The notes beneath the pieces were generated by a model. That model did no database searches and was not told the origin of the DNA. It worked only from the letters and a program-made list of their open reading frames with translations. A DNA stretch of 64,000 bases from JBBIRW01 sp037441565. GTDB taxonomy: Bacteria; Desulfobacterota; JBBIRW01. Positions 45,288 through 54,435 of the stretch are shown piece after piece. Positions within the stretch are counted from its first letter, which is position 1; every line of letters begins with the position of its first letter. The stretch is taken from the NCBI GenBank assembly GCA_037441565.1, contig JBBIRW010000003.1, positions 183,219-247,218 of the forward strand, given 5' to 3'. The translations under genes were made by a program, and so were the position numbers.

Positions 45288-46121
45288 TTGAGGTACAAAA
45301 CAATACTACCCATTATCCTTTTAATCACAGGTTGTGCGATCGTAACGCAGGAGGAACATCTCAAGCTTAAGGAGCAAGTCGCGAGGCTCCAGATGGAGAT
45401 GAGAGAAGTTGAAAAGAGATCCGATGTAGAGCTGAAAAAGATGGTTGAGGAGTCAAATCGAGACATAAGGAGAAGTATGACTGATCTGCTTGGCAGGATC
45501 GAGACACTTAAAGGGGATGTTCAGGCTGCAATCAGCAAATTCGAAGAATCCCAGCACCAATCTGAGATCATGTTGAAGGAGGCAAGGGAGATAAAGGAAA
45601 GCTATTCGGTTAAATTAAAAGACCTCGAGGATATGATAAAATCCCTGGAGCAGAGGATAAAGGCCCTCGAGGAGGGAGCTACCAAGGCTCCCTCCGAGAA
45701 AACCAATTCCCCTGAAGATATTTTAAGCAGGGCTGAAGATGCATTCAAAAATCAGAAATATGCGGTATCCAGAGAATTGCTCACTGAATTCATAAGGGAT
45801 TATCCACAACACAGTGAAAGGGAAAAGGCACTGTTCCTTCTCGGTGAATGTTACTATGAAGAGGGAACTGTGCTTCTCAAACAGGGGAAGCATGCAGAGG
45901 GAAAGAAAAGCCTTGAGATGGCAATCCTTCAATACGATGAAATAATAAACCGATATCCGAAAGGATCAAAGGCCCCGGATGCACTTTACAAAGAGGCACT
46001 TGCATTCCTTTCTCTTGGAGACAAAACCTACAGTAAGGTCCTTCTCAGGAGAATACTCGAAAGATACCCGAAAAGTGAAGTAGCGAAACTTGCTAAGAAA
46101 AAGCTTCTCGAAATAAAATAA
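45288..46121 (+). CDS. CpoB/YbgF-like Tol-associated TPR protein
   Basis: A protein of 277 residues with lipobox-like L-L-I-T-G-C, a coiled coil (about 25-135) and C-terminal tetratricopeptide repeats (A-F-K-N-Q-K-Y...A-L-F-L-L-G-E-C-Y-Y). CpoB coordinates Tol action with wall synthesis. The TTG at 45288 is preferred because GGGAGGG lies five bases upstream; an ATG-initiated frame further up runs back into pal. A predicted lipoprotein is slightly unusual, as E. coli CpoB is periplasmic. Confidence 0.85.
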   Translation: MRYKTILPIILLITGCAIVTQEEHLKLKEQVARLQMEMREVEKRSDVELKKMVEESNRDIRRSMTDLLGRIETLKGDVQAAISKFEESQHQSEIMLKEAREIKESYSVKLKDLEDMIKSLEQRIKALEEGATKAPSEKTNSPEDILSRAEDAFKNQKYAVSRELLTEFIRDYPQHSEREKALFLLGECYYEEGTVLLKQGKHAEGKKSLEMAILQYDEIINRYPKGSKAPDALYKEALAFLSLGDKTYSKVLLRRILERYPKSEVAKLAKKKLLEIK

Positions 46122-46146
46122 AAATAGTCTCTTCGAATCCATATTT

Positions 46147-47151
46147 ATGAAGATCTTAGGTATAGAGACATCGTGTGATGAAACGGCAGCATCGGTCCTT
46201 TCCGAAGGGAAGGTTCTTTCAAATATTATTTCATCACAACTTAATCTTCACAGAAAATATGGTGGTGTTGTTCCTGAAATTGCATCGAGAAAACATATTG
46301 AAGTTATACTCCATGTGATACAGGAAGCATTAGATCTTGCGGGCATCACCATTGAAAGTCTCGATGCCATTGCAGTAACAAAAGGGCCTGGACTTATAGG
46401 ATCGCTCCTTGTCGGGCTTTCCGTAGCAAAGGCAATGGCATTTGCAAGGGGGATACCGCTAATAGGCGTGGATCACCTGGAAGGGCATCTCTATGCAATC
46501 TTTCTTGAGACAAATCCTCCCTTCCCTTATGTTGGGCTTGTTGTTTCCGGAGGTCATACAAACCTCTATATAGTAAAGGATTTTTGTAACTATCAACTTT
46601 TTGGAAAAACAAGGGATGATGCAGCAGGGGAAGTCTTTGATAAGCTTGCAAAACTGCTTGACCTGGGATATCCAGGCGGGCCTATTATAAACAAGATCTC
46701 TTTAAATGGTGATCCGGCAAGAATTCACTTTCCCAGGGCCCAGCTTTCCACAGAGTTTGATTTCAGTTTCAGCGGGGTAAAAACAGCGGCATCGTATCTT
46801 CTAAAATCCCTGAGTCCTGAAGAAAGATCCAGTATGATACCGCATATTGCAGCAAGCTACCAGGAAGCAATAGTTGATATGCTCGTTGATAAAACATTCA
46901 TGGCAGCGGAAAGGATGGGTGTATCTACGATTCTGGTATCAGGGGGTGTTGCTGCAAACACAAGACTCAGAGAAAAATTTATGGAAGATGGAAAAACAAG
47001 GGGCATCTCCATCTACTTTCCTTCACCGCATCTCTGCACGGACAATGGAGCAATGATAGCATACGCAGGATGGAAACGCCTTCAGAGAGGGGACCGCTCC
47101 CCCATGTCACTTAATGCCTATTCAAGGAAGGATCTTATGAGGATTTCATGA
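46147..47151 (+). CDS. tsaD: tRNA threonylcarbamoyladenosine transferase TsaD
   Basis: A 334-residue enzyme adding threonylcarbamoyl to A37 of tRNAs. G-I-E-T-S-C-D-E-T-A, the metal ligands in H-L-E-G-H, S-G-G-H-T and D-D-A-A-G-E-V-F-D-K are intact. Its stop overlaps rsmA by four bases. Confidence 0.96.
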   Translation: MKILGIETSCDETAASVLSEGKVLSNIISSQLNLHRKYGGVVPEIASRKHIEVILHVIQEALDLAGITIESLDAIAVTKGPGLIGSLLVGLSVAKAMAFARGIPLIGVDHLEGHLYAIFLETNPPFPYVGLVVSGGHTNLYIVKDFCNYQLFGKTRDDAAGEVFDKLAKLLDLGYPGGPIINKISLNGDPARIHFPRAQLSTEFDFSFSGVKTAASYLLKSLSPEERSSMIPHIAASYQEAIVDMLVDKTFMAAERMGVSTILVSGGVAANTRLREKFMEDGKTRGISIYFPSPHLCTDNGAMIAYAGWKRLQRGDRSPMSLNAYSRKDLMRIS

Positions 47152-47999
47152 AAAAAAATACCACTTCTATAAAACCCGACAAAAGGCTTGGACAGCATTT
47201 TATATTTAGTGAGCATATTCTGGAAAGGATTGCTATGCAGTGTGAACCCTCGCCTGATGATATCATGGTTGAGATCGGTGCAGGAACAGGGACACTCACT
47301 GCAATTCTTCTGAAATACGCAGGAAGGGTTATAGCAATTGAGCTGGACAGAAGGCTTGTATCCCATCTTAAGGAAAGGTTCAAAGATACTAACGTAGAGA
47401 TAGTGCAGGGAGATGCTATGGAATTTGATTATGCTGGGGTTGCTGAAAGGTTTGGCAGGAGGATTAAGATCGTCGGCAATCTTCCATTTTCAATAACATC
47501 CCCCCTTTTATTCAAGCTCATGAGAATCTATAAGCATATCGAATTGATGGTATTTATGGTGCAGCGAGAAGTTGGTGAAAGGATATGCTCGCCACCGGGA
47601 AGTAAGAAATACGGAATCCTTTCGGTCCTCTGCAGACTTTACTGGAAAGTAGAAAGGCTTTTCATAGTAAAGAAGGGGAGCTTCTACCCCCCACCATCTG
47701 TTTCAGCATGTGTTATCAGATTCATCCCTGATCCACACCCTGCCCTTTCAAATATAAACCCTGAAGATCTCACCATGCTTATAAAAAAGGCATTTTCCAG
47801 GAGAAGGAAGATGCTGAAGAATACTATTGTCGAAAGTGCAAAAGGCGCTGAAGGGGAAGATCTTATCGGAAAGATTATGGAGGCAGGGATTGATCCGAAA
47901 TTGAGGGCAGAGGATCTTTCCCATGAGGATTTTATAAGGCTATATCAAATAATTTACAGCCCTGGAGGAAAGTATAAAAATTTAATAGACAGCAGTTAA
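47148..47999 (+). CDS. rsmA: 16S rRNA dimethyladenosine transferase RsmA (KsgA)
   Basis: A 283-residue methyltransferase modifying two adenosines near the 3' end of 16S rRNA. G-Q-H-F-I-F-S, the SAM motif V-E-I-G-A-G-T-G-T-L-T, and N-L-P-F are in order. The N-L-P-F form instead of N-L-P-Y is a common variation. Confidence 0.95.
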   Translation: MKKNTTSIKPDKRLGQHFIFSEHILERIAMQCEPSPDDIMVEIGAGTGTLTAILLKYAGRVIAIELDRRLVSHLKERFKDTNVEIVQGDAMEFDYAGVAERFGRRIKIVGNLPFSITSPLLFKLMRIYKHIELMVFMVQREVGERICSPPGSKKYGILSVLCRLYWKVERLFIVKKGSFYPPPSVSACVIRFIPDPHPALSNINPEDLTMLIKKAFSRRRKMLKNTIVESAKGAEGEDLIGKIMEAGIDPKLRAEDLSHEDFIRLYQIIYSPGGKYKNLIDSS

Positions 48000-48046
48000 G
48001 ATTTTGTGCTAAAAATAAAAAGCATTTTTAAAAGCTCAGAGGATTT

Positions 48047-48685
48047 ATGGAAAAACCTCGGTATATTGCAGTGGAAGGACCTATTGCTGTTGGAAAAACA
48101 AGCCTCGCTCAAAAGCTCTGCAACTTCTTTAATGGAAGGCTTGTGCTTGAAGATACGGACAAGAACCCCTTTCTGGAAGAATTTTACAAGGATCGGACAA
48201 GATATGCATTTCAAACCCAGATATATTTTCTTTTGAGTCGGTATAAACAACAACTTGAACTATCCCAGCTGGAACTCTTCAAACAGCATGTAATTGCAGA
48301 TTACCTGTTTTCAAAGGATCGGATCTTTGCATGTTTAAATCTAAAGGGGCATGAGCTTGAGCTTTATGATCAGATCTACAGAATCCTTAATATTCGACTT
48401 CCAAAACCTGATCTTGTGATATACCTTCAAGCAACACCTGATGTGCTGCTCTCAAGGATAAAGAAGAGGGGGAAGCAGTATGAAAAGGGTATTACCATAG
48501 AATACCTTCAGGAACTCACAACCGCATATAATGATTTCTTCTTTCATTACAATGAATCACCTTTGCTGGTAATAAATACGAGCAATATAGATTTTGTTGA
48601 AAGGGAGGAGGATTTTAAAAGACTTGTAAAGGAGATAAAATCTATTAAGCACGGGATCTACTATTTTAATCCGCTTGGATCCTGA
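48047..48685 (+). CDS. Deoxynucleoside kinase (dAK/dGK family)
   Basis: A 212-residue P-loop kinase (E-G-P-I-A-V-G-K-T-S-L) for salvage of purine deoxynucleosides. The D-Y-L-F-S-K-D-R-I-F-A segment and the R-I-K-K-R-G-K-Q-Y-E-K lid region match the dAK/dGK type. Exact substrate is unclear. A probable attenuator or terminator follows in the 120-base gap to panB. Confidence 0.88.
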   Translation: MEKPRYIAVEGPIAVGKTSLAQKLCNFFNGRLVLEDTDKNPFLEEFYKDRTRYAFQTQIYFLLSRYKQQLELSQLELFKQHVIADYLFSKDRIFACLNLKGHELELYDQIYRILNIRLPKPDLVIYLQATPDVLLSRIKKRGKQYEKGITIEYLQELTTAYNDFFFHYNESPLLVINTSNIDFVEREEDFKRLVKEIKSIKHGIYYFNPLGS

Positions 48686-48805
48686 AAGGGACCGAGACGG
48701 GAAGGCATTTAATATCAGAAAACCAATATCGCAGGGGAAGGATTTCCAGGCATAAGAAGGCCTTCTCGGATTCTCGGGAAGGCCTTTTAAATTATGGAGA
48801 TGTAA
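48686..48805 (+). promoter_or_regulatory. Structured leader of panB, possible pan-motif-type attenuator
   Basis: The gap holds a terminator hairpin ending only 17 bases before panB, so no promoter fits between them and transcription must pass the hairpin. Upstream segments CCGAGA (48692-48697) and GAAGGC (48701-48706) are complementary to TCTCGG (48772-48777 or 48764-48769) and GCCTTC (48760-48765), both inside the hairpin, so a competing antiterminator is possible. A pan RNA motif upstream of panB is known in other bacteria; I could not confirm its consensus here. Confidence 0.5.
48757..48788 (+). terminator. Intrinsic terminator-like hairpin before panB
   Basis: AAGGCCTTC (48757-48765) pairs with GAAGGCCTT (48778-48786), the stem extends inward through CTCGG pairs, and a short T run (48785-48788) follows. 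The outer nine base pairs are perfect. T-run length is modest. Confidence 0.7.
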
Positions 48806-49609
48806 ATGAAGGAAAAAGTTACGGTTCCTCAGATCCTTTTAATGAAGCAAAAGGGTGAAAAGATTGTCATGCTTACTGCTTATGACTGGATAACAGCGAG
48901 GATTATTGACGAGTCAGGCATTGAGATCATCCTTGTGGGTGATTCCTTAGGGACTGTTATTGCGGGATATGAAACCACACTGCCTGTCACCCTTGAAGAG
49001 GTAATTTACCACACAAGGGCTGTTTCTCGAGGAAGAAAAAGGGCGCTTCTTGTAGCTGATATGCCTTTCCTCTCTTATCAATCCTCCATAAGGGACGCAA
49101 AGATAAGCGTGGGCAGGCTGATTAAGGAAGGTGGAGCAGAGGCTGTTAAACTTGAGGGCGGAAAAAATATGGCTGATACCATAAAGGCTATCGTTGATAT
49201 GGATATCCCTGTGATGGGTCATGTTGGTCTTACCCCTCAGTCTATTCACAGGATGGGAGGATACAGGGTTCAGGGAAGGGAAGAGAGGCAAAGGGAAAGG
49301 ATAATTGAGGATGCATTTGCTGTTGAAGAGGCAGGCGCGTTCTCTATTGTTCTTGAGGGGATCCCTTATGATCTTGCTGCGACAATCACAAAGGATCTTA
49401 AGATCCCAACCATAGGTATAGGTGCAGGTGTCCACTGCGATGGTCAGGTGCTTGTTATCCAGGATCTGCTCGGGATAACATTTCCTCCAAGACCAAAGTT
49501 TGTTAAGGCATATGTTAATGGTGGAGAAATAATACGCAAGGCTGTAAGGGAGTTCATCGATGATGTAAAAGCAGGGAGGTTTCCTGATGAAGAGCATTCC
49601 TATCACTAA
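48806..49609 (+). CDS. panB: 3-methyl-2-oxobutanoate hydroxymethyltransferase PanB
   Basis: A 267-residue TIM-barrel enzyme making ketopantoate, first step of pantothenate synthesis. M-L-T-A-Y-D, V-G-D-S-L-G, A-V-K-L-E-G-G, M-G-H-V-G-L-T-P-Q and V-L-E-G-I-P are intact. First gene of panB-panC-panD. Confidence 0.97.
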   Translation: MKEKVTVPQILLMKQKGEKIVMLTAYDWITARIIDESGIEIILVGDSLGTVIAGYETTLPVTLEEVIYHTRAVSRGRKRALLVADMPFLSYQSSIRDAKISVGRLIKEGGAEAVKLEGGKNMADTIKAIVDMDIPVMGHVGLTPQSIHRMGGYRVQGREERQRERIIEDAFAVEEAGAFSIVLEGIPYDLAATITKDLKIPTIGIGAGVHCDGQVLVIQDLLGITFPPRPKFVKAYVNGGEIIRKAVREFIDDVKAGRFPDEEHSYH

Positions 49610-49632
49610 ATCCGATTTATCGAGGTTAATCG

Positions 49633-50493
49633 ATGCAGGTTTTTAAAAAAATAAAAGAGATGAAGGAATTCTCTGAAAATCAAAGGATGCTTGGAAAAAA
49701 AATAGCCTTTGTCCCAACAATGGGTTATCTGCACAAAGGGCATGAGAAACTGATAGAGAGGGCAAGAGAATTAGGAGACGTGATTGTTGTTAGCATATTC
49801 GTCAATCCAACACAATTTGGACCTTCGGAGGATTATAACCGCTATCCAAGAGACTGGGAAAGGGACAGATCCATACTTGAATCACATAGAGTTGATGCCG
49901 TATTTTTCCCTGATGTAAGCGAAATGTATCCCGAAGGATATCAGACCTATGTTACAGTAGAGGAGTTAAGCAAACCACTCTGCGGTGCCTTCAGACCTGG
50001 CCATTTCAGAGGTGTTGCAACTGTTGTGCTCAAGCTTTTTAATATTGTAAAGCCTCATTTTGCTATCTTCGGAGAAAAGGACTACCAGCAGCTCCTTGTA
50101 ATAAAAAGGATGGTTTCGGATCTTAATCTTGATGTTCAGATAGTAGGCTTCCCCACAGTAAGGGAGAAGGATGGTCTTGCAATGAGTTCAAGGAACCTCT
50201 ATCTGAACAAGGATGAAAGAAGGGCGGCTGTTGTACTGAACAGGACCCTGAGAAAGGCAAGGGAACTATACAGGATGGGGATCAGGGATGCGGTCATGTT
50301 GAGAAATGAACTTATCGAAGAGATAAAAAAGGAACCACTTATGAGACTTCAGTATCTTGAAATATGCGATGCTGAAAATCTCACACCCGTTAAGCAAATA
50401 AGTCCGAATACAGTTGTTGCCATTGCAGCCTATGTAGGAAATGCAAGACTTATAGACAACTGCATTATTGGAGGTAATATATGTGGAGAATAA
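49633..50493 (+). CDS. panC: Pantothenate synthetase PanC
   Basis: A 286-residue ligase joining pantoate and beta-alanine. The nucleotidyl-transfer motif M-G-Y-L-H-K-G-H, V-S-I-F-V-N-P-T-Q-F-G and the K-M-S-K-S-like M-S-S-R-N segment are present. GAGG precedes the ATG; overlaps panD by 13 bases. Confidence 0.97.
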   Translation: MQVFKKIKEMKEFSENQRMLGKKIAFVPTMGYLHKGHEKLIERARELGDVIVVSIFVNPTQFGPSEDYNRYPRDWERDRSILESHRVDAVFFPDVSEMYPEGYQTYVTVEELSKPLCGAFRPGHFRGVATVVLKLFNIVKPHFAIFGEKDYQQLLVIKRMVSDLNLDVQIVGFPTVREKDGLAMSSRNLYLNKDERRAAVVLNRTLRKARELYRMGIRDAVMLRNELIEEIKKEPLMRLQYLEICDAENLTPVKQISPNTVVAIAAYVGNARLIDNCIIGGNICGE

Positions 50494-50846
50494 TGCTTAA
50501 ATCAAAAATCCATCGCGCAACAGTTACCTCGTCAAATCTGCACTATGAAGGAAGCATCACCATAGATGAGGATCTCATGGAGGCATCCTCTATCGTTCCC
50601 TTTGAACAGGTTCATATCTATAACATTTCAAATGGAAACCGATTTGTAACCTATGCCATACCTGGGAAAAGGGGCTCGGGTGAAATCTGTATGAATGGAG
50701 CTGCTGCAAGGAAGGCAAACAGGGGGGATCTGATCATAATCGCAAGTTATGTAATGGTTGAAGACAGGGAAATATTTAACTACAAACCGAAACTGGTTTA
50801 TGTAAATGAGAGAAATGAAATTGTCGATAAAGGTCAGAAAGGGTAA
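50481..50846 (+). CDS. panD: Aspartate 1-decarboxylase PanD
   Basis: A 121-residue proenzyme that self-cleaves at G24-S25 (H-Y-E-G-S) to form its pyruvoyl cofactor and make beta-alanine. K-S-K-I-H-R-A-T-V-T and the C-terminal N-G-A-A-A-R family block are clear. ATG 50481 gives the usual M-x-x-x-M-L start. Confidence 0.96.
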   Translation: MWRIMLKSKIHRATVTSSNLHYEGSITIDEDLMEASSIVPFEQVHIYNISNGNRFVTYAIPGKRGSGEICMNGAAARKANRGDLIIIASYVMVEDREIFNYKPKLVYVNERNEIVDKGQKG

Positions 50847-50858
50847 AATTTTCACATA

Positions 50859-52121
50859 ATGAAGATCTATGCTTCAAAAGCACTCTTTCCTGTCTCATCC
50901 CCTCCCATTGAGGAGGGGGCAATTGTTGTAGAGGGAAGCAGGATAGTTGATCTGGGAAGACTCGAACACCTTATTCCAAGGTATATAAATGCAACACTTG
51001 TTGACCTGAGAAGGTGTGTAATACTCCCAGGCCTTGTAAATGCACATGCACACCTCGAATATACACTATATCCTTTAAATCTCGCTGAGAAGCTCTCCTT
51101 TGTTGACTGGCTTATAAAGATCATAAGCTTAAGAAGGGAGCTATCACAGATAGACCTTACAAAATCCCTGAAGGCTGGCATACAGATGCTCATATCATCA
51201 GGCACAACCTGTGTTGGTGTTATAGTTCCAACACTGCGATGGCTCCCCTTTTTTCAGAGATCGGGCATCAGGGCAACACTTTTTCAGGAGGTCATCGGAT
51301 ATAGGGACGAAGACAGTGAAAAGATTACAAAATGGATTACTCATGAAATAAGGGATAACATATTCAACATAAGCTCTACAACATTCATAGGTATCTCTCC
51401 CCATTCGCCTTATACTGTTTCTTCAAAGCTTTACAGGAACCTTTACAACCTTTCAAGGGATGAGGGGTTACCCTTCTGCACACATCTTTCGGAATCCACC
51501 GAAGAGATAGAGTTTATATCTGAGGGGAAGGGAGAAATCGCTGAAAGGCTCTTTCCACTTGTCGGGTGGGGTGACATAAAGATAGAGGCAAAAGGTGTTA
51601 GGCCTGCCAGATATCTTTCAGATATAGGGGTAATAGGACCCGAAACCATTGTTGTCCATGCTGTAAATGTTGAAGAGGATGAGATAGAGATCCTTGGAAC
51701 TCATGGCTCAAAAGTGGTTACATGTCCAAGAAGTAATCACTATCTTGCTGTGGGAAAGGCACCCATCCCTTTATTCCTCCAGAGGGGATTGACCATCTCC
51801 ATAGGAACAGATGGCTTGAGCAGCAATACCTCGCTTAGCCTCTGGGATGAAATGCGTTTCTTAAAAAATAACTATAGGGAAAATATTTCACCAGATGATT
51901 TAATCAGGGCAGCAACAATAGGAGGAGCAAAAACACTGGGATGGGAAAGGCAGGCTGGTAGTCTTGAAGTGGGAAAGGAGGCAGATTTCATAGCTATTGA
52001 TGTTTCAGGAATTAAAAGGTATATTGAGATTTCAGAAATAATCGAGCATACTGACGAAAAAAGGATAAACCTCGTAGTAGTTGCGGGTAAAATACTACTT
52101 GACAGAAGAGAACAACCCTGA
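50859..52121 (+). CDS. Amidohydrolase-family deaminase (MtaD/SAH deaminase or aminofutalosine deaminase type)
   Basis: A 420-residue metal-dependent hydrolase. P-G-L-V-N-A-H-A-H-L-E near residue 64 holds metal ligands, a T-H-L-S-E-S and a V-V-H-A block hold the others, and G-T-D-G-L-S-S-N contains the catalytic Asp. The sequence fits the cytosine deaminase/MtaD branch; H-A-H-L-E also fits aminodeoxyfutalosine deaminase of menaquinone synthesis. It sits between panD and the GT2 gene, overlapping the latter, which gives no clue. Confidence 0.82.
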   Translation: MKIYASKALFPVSSPPIEEGAIVVEGSRIVDLGRLEHLIPRYINATLVDLRRCVILPGLVNAHAHLEYTLYPLNLAEKLSFVDWLIKIISLRRELSQIDLTKSLKAGIQMLISSGTTCVGVIVPTLRWLPFFQRSGIRATLFQEVIGYRDEDSEKITKWITHEIRDNIFNISSTTFIGISPHSPYTVSSKLYRNLYNLSRDEGLPFCTHLSESTEEIEFISEGKGEIAERLFPLVGWGDIKIEAKGVRPARYLSDIGVIGPETIVVHAVNVEEDEIEILGTHGSKVVTCPRSNHYLAVGKAPIPLFLQRGLTISIGTDGLSSNTSLSLWDEMRFLKNNYRENISPDDLIRAATIGGAKTLGWERQAGSLEVGKEADFIAIDVSGIKRYIEISEIIEHTDEKRINLVVVAGKILLDRREQP

Positions 52122-54418
52122 TGGAAATAGCTCCTGAAAGCCCTTTTCATATTATATTTTCCCTTGTTTCAATCCTTACAATAATTCTTGTCTTTCCTTT
52201 TTTCAAAAGAAATATATATGTGAAACTATCCCTCATCCTTCTTGTTATCCTGTTAGGGTTCAGGTATTTCCTCTGGAGGGCTCTTTACACCCTCAATCTC
52301 GAAACAACAGCCTCATCCATAATATCCATTACACTGTATATTGCTGAGCTATACGGATATATCCACCTTTTCCTGTTTTATATTCAGACATACAAGCTAA
52401 CCGATTGGAAGACACCATCGGAATGCGATAGATTCCCCACTGTTGATGTCTTCATAACAACAATAAATGAACCGCTGGAGATAATAAAAAGGACAGTTAT
52501 TGCATGCAAGGCACTTGATTGGCCTCCGGACAAACTCAATGTCTGTATCCTTGATGATGGTGATAGGGATGAGGTAAGGATGCTTGCAGAAAAATTTTCC
52601 TGTAAATACATAACAAGGAAGGATACAATCGGTGCAAAGGCTGGCAATATTAACAATGCACTGAAGCTAACTTCTGGAGAGTTCATACTTTTCTTTGATG
52701 TTGATCACACACCGGTAAGGAGCTTTCTTAAAGAAACGATCCCATTTTTTAATGATGAAAAGGTAGCATACGTACATACACCGCACTATTTCTACAATCC
52801 TGACATATACCAGAGGAATCTGAGGCTTGAGAGGGAGATCGCAAATGATCAGGACCTTTTCTTCAAAATAATACAACCTGGAAGAAACTACCTAAATGCT
52901 GACTTCTTTGGAGGATCCGATGTTGTTATTAGAAGGTCTGTTCTTGAAGAGATTGGCGGTTTTAAAACAGAAACCCTGACCGAGGATATCCATACAAGCA
53001 TGCATATCCATGCAAAAGGTTACAGATCGATATTCTATAACAGGAACATCACATGTGGACTGACACCTGAGACATACCACGATTATCTGAGGCAGAGGAT
53101 GCGATGGGCAAAGGGTTCGGTCCAGTTCTTCATCTTCGACAATCCACTTCTAAAAAAGGGGCTTACAATCTCACAGCGGATATGCTATTTTGCCTCATTT
53201 TACTACTTCCTCCATGGATTCCCGAGATTCATATATCTTGTTGCACCCTTATCTTATCTCCTTGCAGGAATTCCACCTTTGAGGTCACCTGTCTTTGATC
53301 TTGTAAACTTCTACTTCTCCTTCTACTTTGCAAATCTCCTTGTTTTTAGCTGTATCGCAGGAAAATATCGCCAGCCTTTCTGGTCCGATGTCTATGAAAC
53401 GGTGATGCATTTTCATCTCTGCATCGCTGTCCTGGACGGAATAATGAGACCCAGAAAATCACTTTACAGGGTCACACCAAAAGGGCTCGTCTTAAGAGAA
53501 GCAACATATGATCTTTCAAATAGCTTCTTTCAACTATTTCTCTTTATCTTTCTCTCACTCGGTATAGTTTATGGTGTATGGAAATTCGATATCTTCAACG
53601 AGACTGATGGTGGAGCTACCATTTCACTTATCTGGGCCATATACAATATCTTTATACTTTCTGCTGCTATTATTGCTGCAAAAGAAAAACCACAGATGAG
53701 ACAGTATCACAGGGTATGGAGAAGGATTCCCTGTGAGATCATATTATCAGAGAGTGAAAGCCTTATAACCCATACAAGGGATCTGAGTGAAAATGGCATG
53801 CTGTTTACAATGGCATCTTACAGAAAACTCCCTCCCATGATCACGATAAGACTTATAAGTGAATGGGGGGAGCTTACAGCACTTGATGGAAAAATTGTAC
53901 GGAATGAAGAGGGGAGCGATGGACTTTTCTACGTTGGTGTAAAATTCCTGATAAAGGATGAGGAACAATATAGTTCATTAATAAGGCAGATCTTTTGTCA
54001 GCCTGATGCGTGGGAGATGGAGGAGAGAGAACTGAAGAGACAAAAGGGTATCTTCTCATCCCTTCTTACACTGTTATCAACACCAATAAGGACATTGAGG
54101 GCGCGTCTTGCACTTAGAAGATCAGAGCCCCGTATTCCAGTAAAAATCAATTGTATCTTAAGTTTTGATGATCTGATAAAGGAAGGTATAATCTTAAATC
54201 TCAGTTATAAAGGGGCACTTATATCATTAAAGGGAGATATACCTGCTAATCTCAACTATCTAACTTTAAGGATCCCCATTGAAAATCGCTCCATTACAAT
54301 ACATGCAGTGGTGAGGTGGGTAAGGAGGACCATATTTTCAACATTAATAGGGGTAAGATTCCTTGATATGAATGGATTTTCTCCTATTTATCTTGAAAAA
54401 CTCCTTTCCCGACAATAA
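52121..54418 (+). CDS. Cellulose synthase-like GT2 with two PilZ domains
   Basis: A 765-residue membrane glycosyltransferase. Two N-terminal helices, then the GT-A catalytic domain with D-D-G-D (145-148), F-D-V-D (192-195), T-E-D (287-289) and R-Q-R-M-R-W (324-329), then more membrane helices, then a PilZ domain (R-V-W-R-R-I-P-C-E near 531, R-D-L-S-E-N-G 553-559) and a second PilZ-like domain (R-R-S-E-P-R 666-671, with N-L-S-Y-K-G at 693-698 in place of D-x-S-x-x-G). It should be switched on by cyclic di-GMP. No bcsB or bcsC is adjacent. TGATG coupling with the amidohydrolase gene. Confidence 0.9.
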   Translation: MEIAPESPFHIIFSLVSILTIILVFPFFKRNIYVKLSLILLVILLGFRYFLWRALYTLNLETTASSIISITLYIAELYGYIHLFLFYIQTYKLTDWKTPSECDRFPTVDVFITTINEPLEIIKRTVIACKALDWPPDKLNVCILDDGDRDEVRMLAEKFSCKYITRKDTIGAKAGNINNALKLTSGEFILFFDVDHTPVRSFLKETIPFFNDEKVAYVHTPHYFYNPDIYQRNLRLEREIANDQDLFFKIIQPGRNYLNADFFGGSDVVIRRSVLEEIGGFKTETLTEDIHTSMHIHAKGYRSIFYNRNITCGLTPETYHDYLRQRMRWAKGSVQFFIFDNPLLKKGLTISQRICYFASFYYFLHGFPRFIYLVAPLSYLLAGIPPLRSPVFDLVNFYFSFYFANLLVFSCIAGKYRQPFWSDVYETVMHFHLCIAVLDGIMRPRKSLYRVTPKGLVLREATYDLSNSFFQLFLFIFLSLGIVYGVWKFDIFNETDGGATISLIWAIYNIFILSAAIIAAKEKPQMRQYHRVWRRIPCEIILSESESLITHTRDLSENGMLFTMASYRKLPPMITIRLISEWGELTALDGKIVRNEEGSDGLFYVGVKFLIKDEEQYSSLIRQIFCQPDAWEMEERELKRQKGIFSSLLTLLSTPIRTLRARLALRRSEPRIPVKINCILSFDDLIKEGIILNLSYKGALISLKGDIPANLNYLTLRIPIENRSITIHAVVRWVRRTIFSTLIGVRFLDMNGFSPIYLEKLLSRQ

Positions 54419-54435
54419 TAATTGGAGGCATGCAG

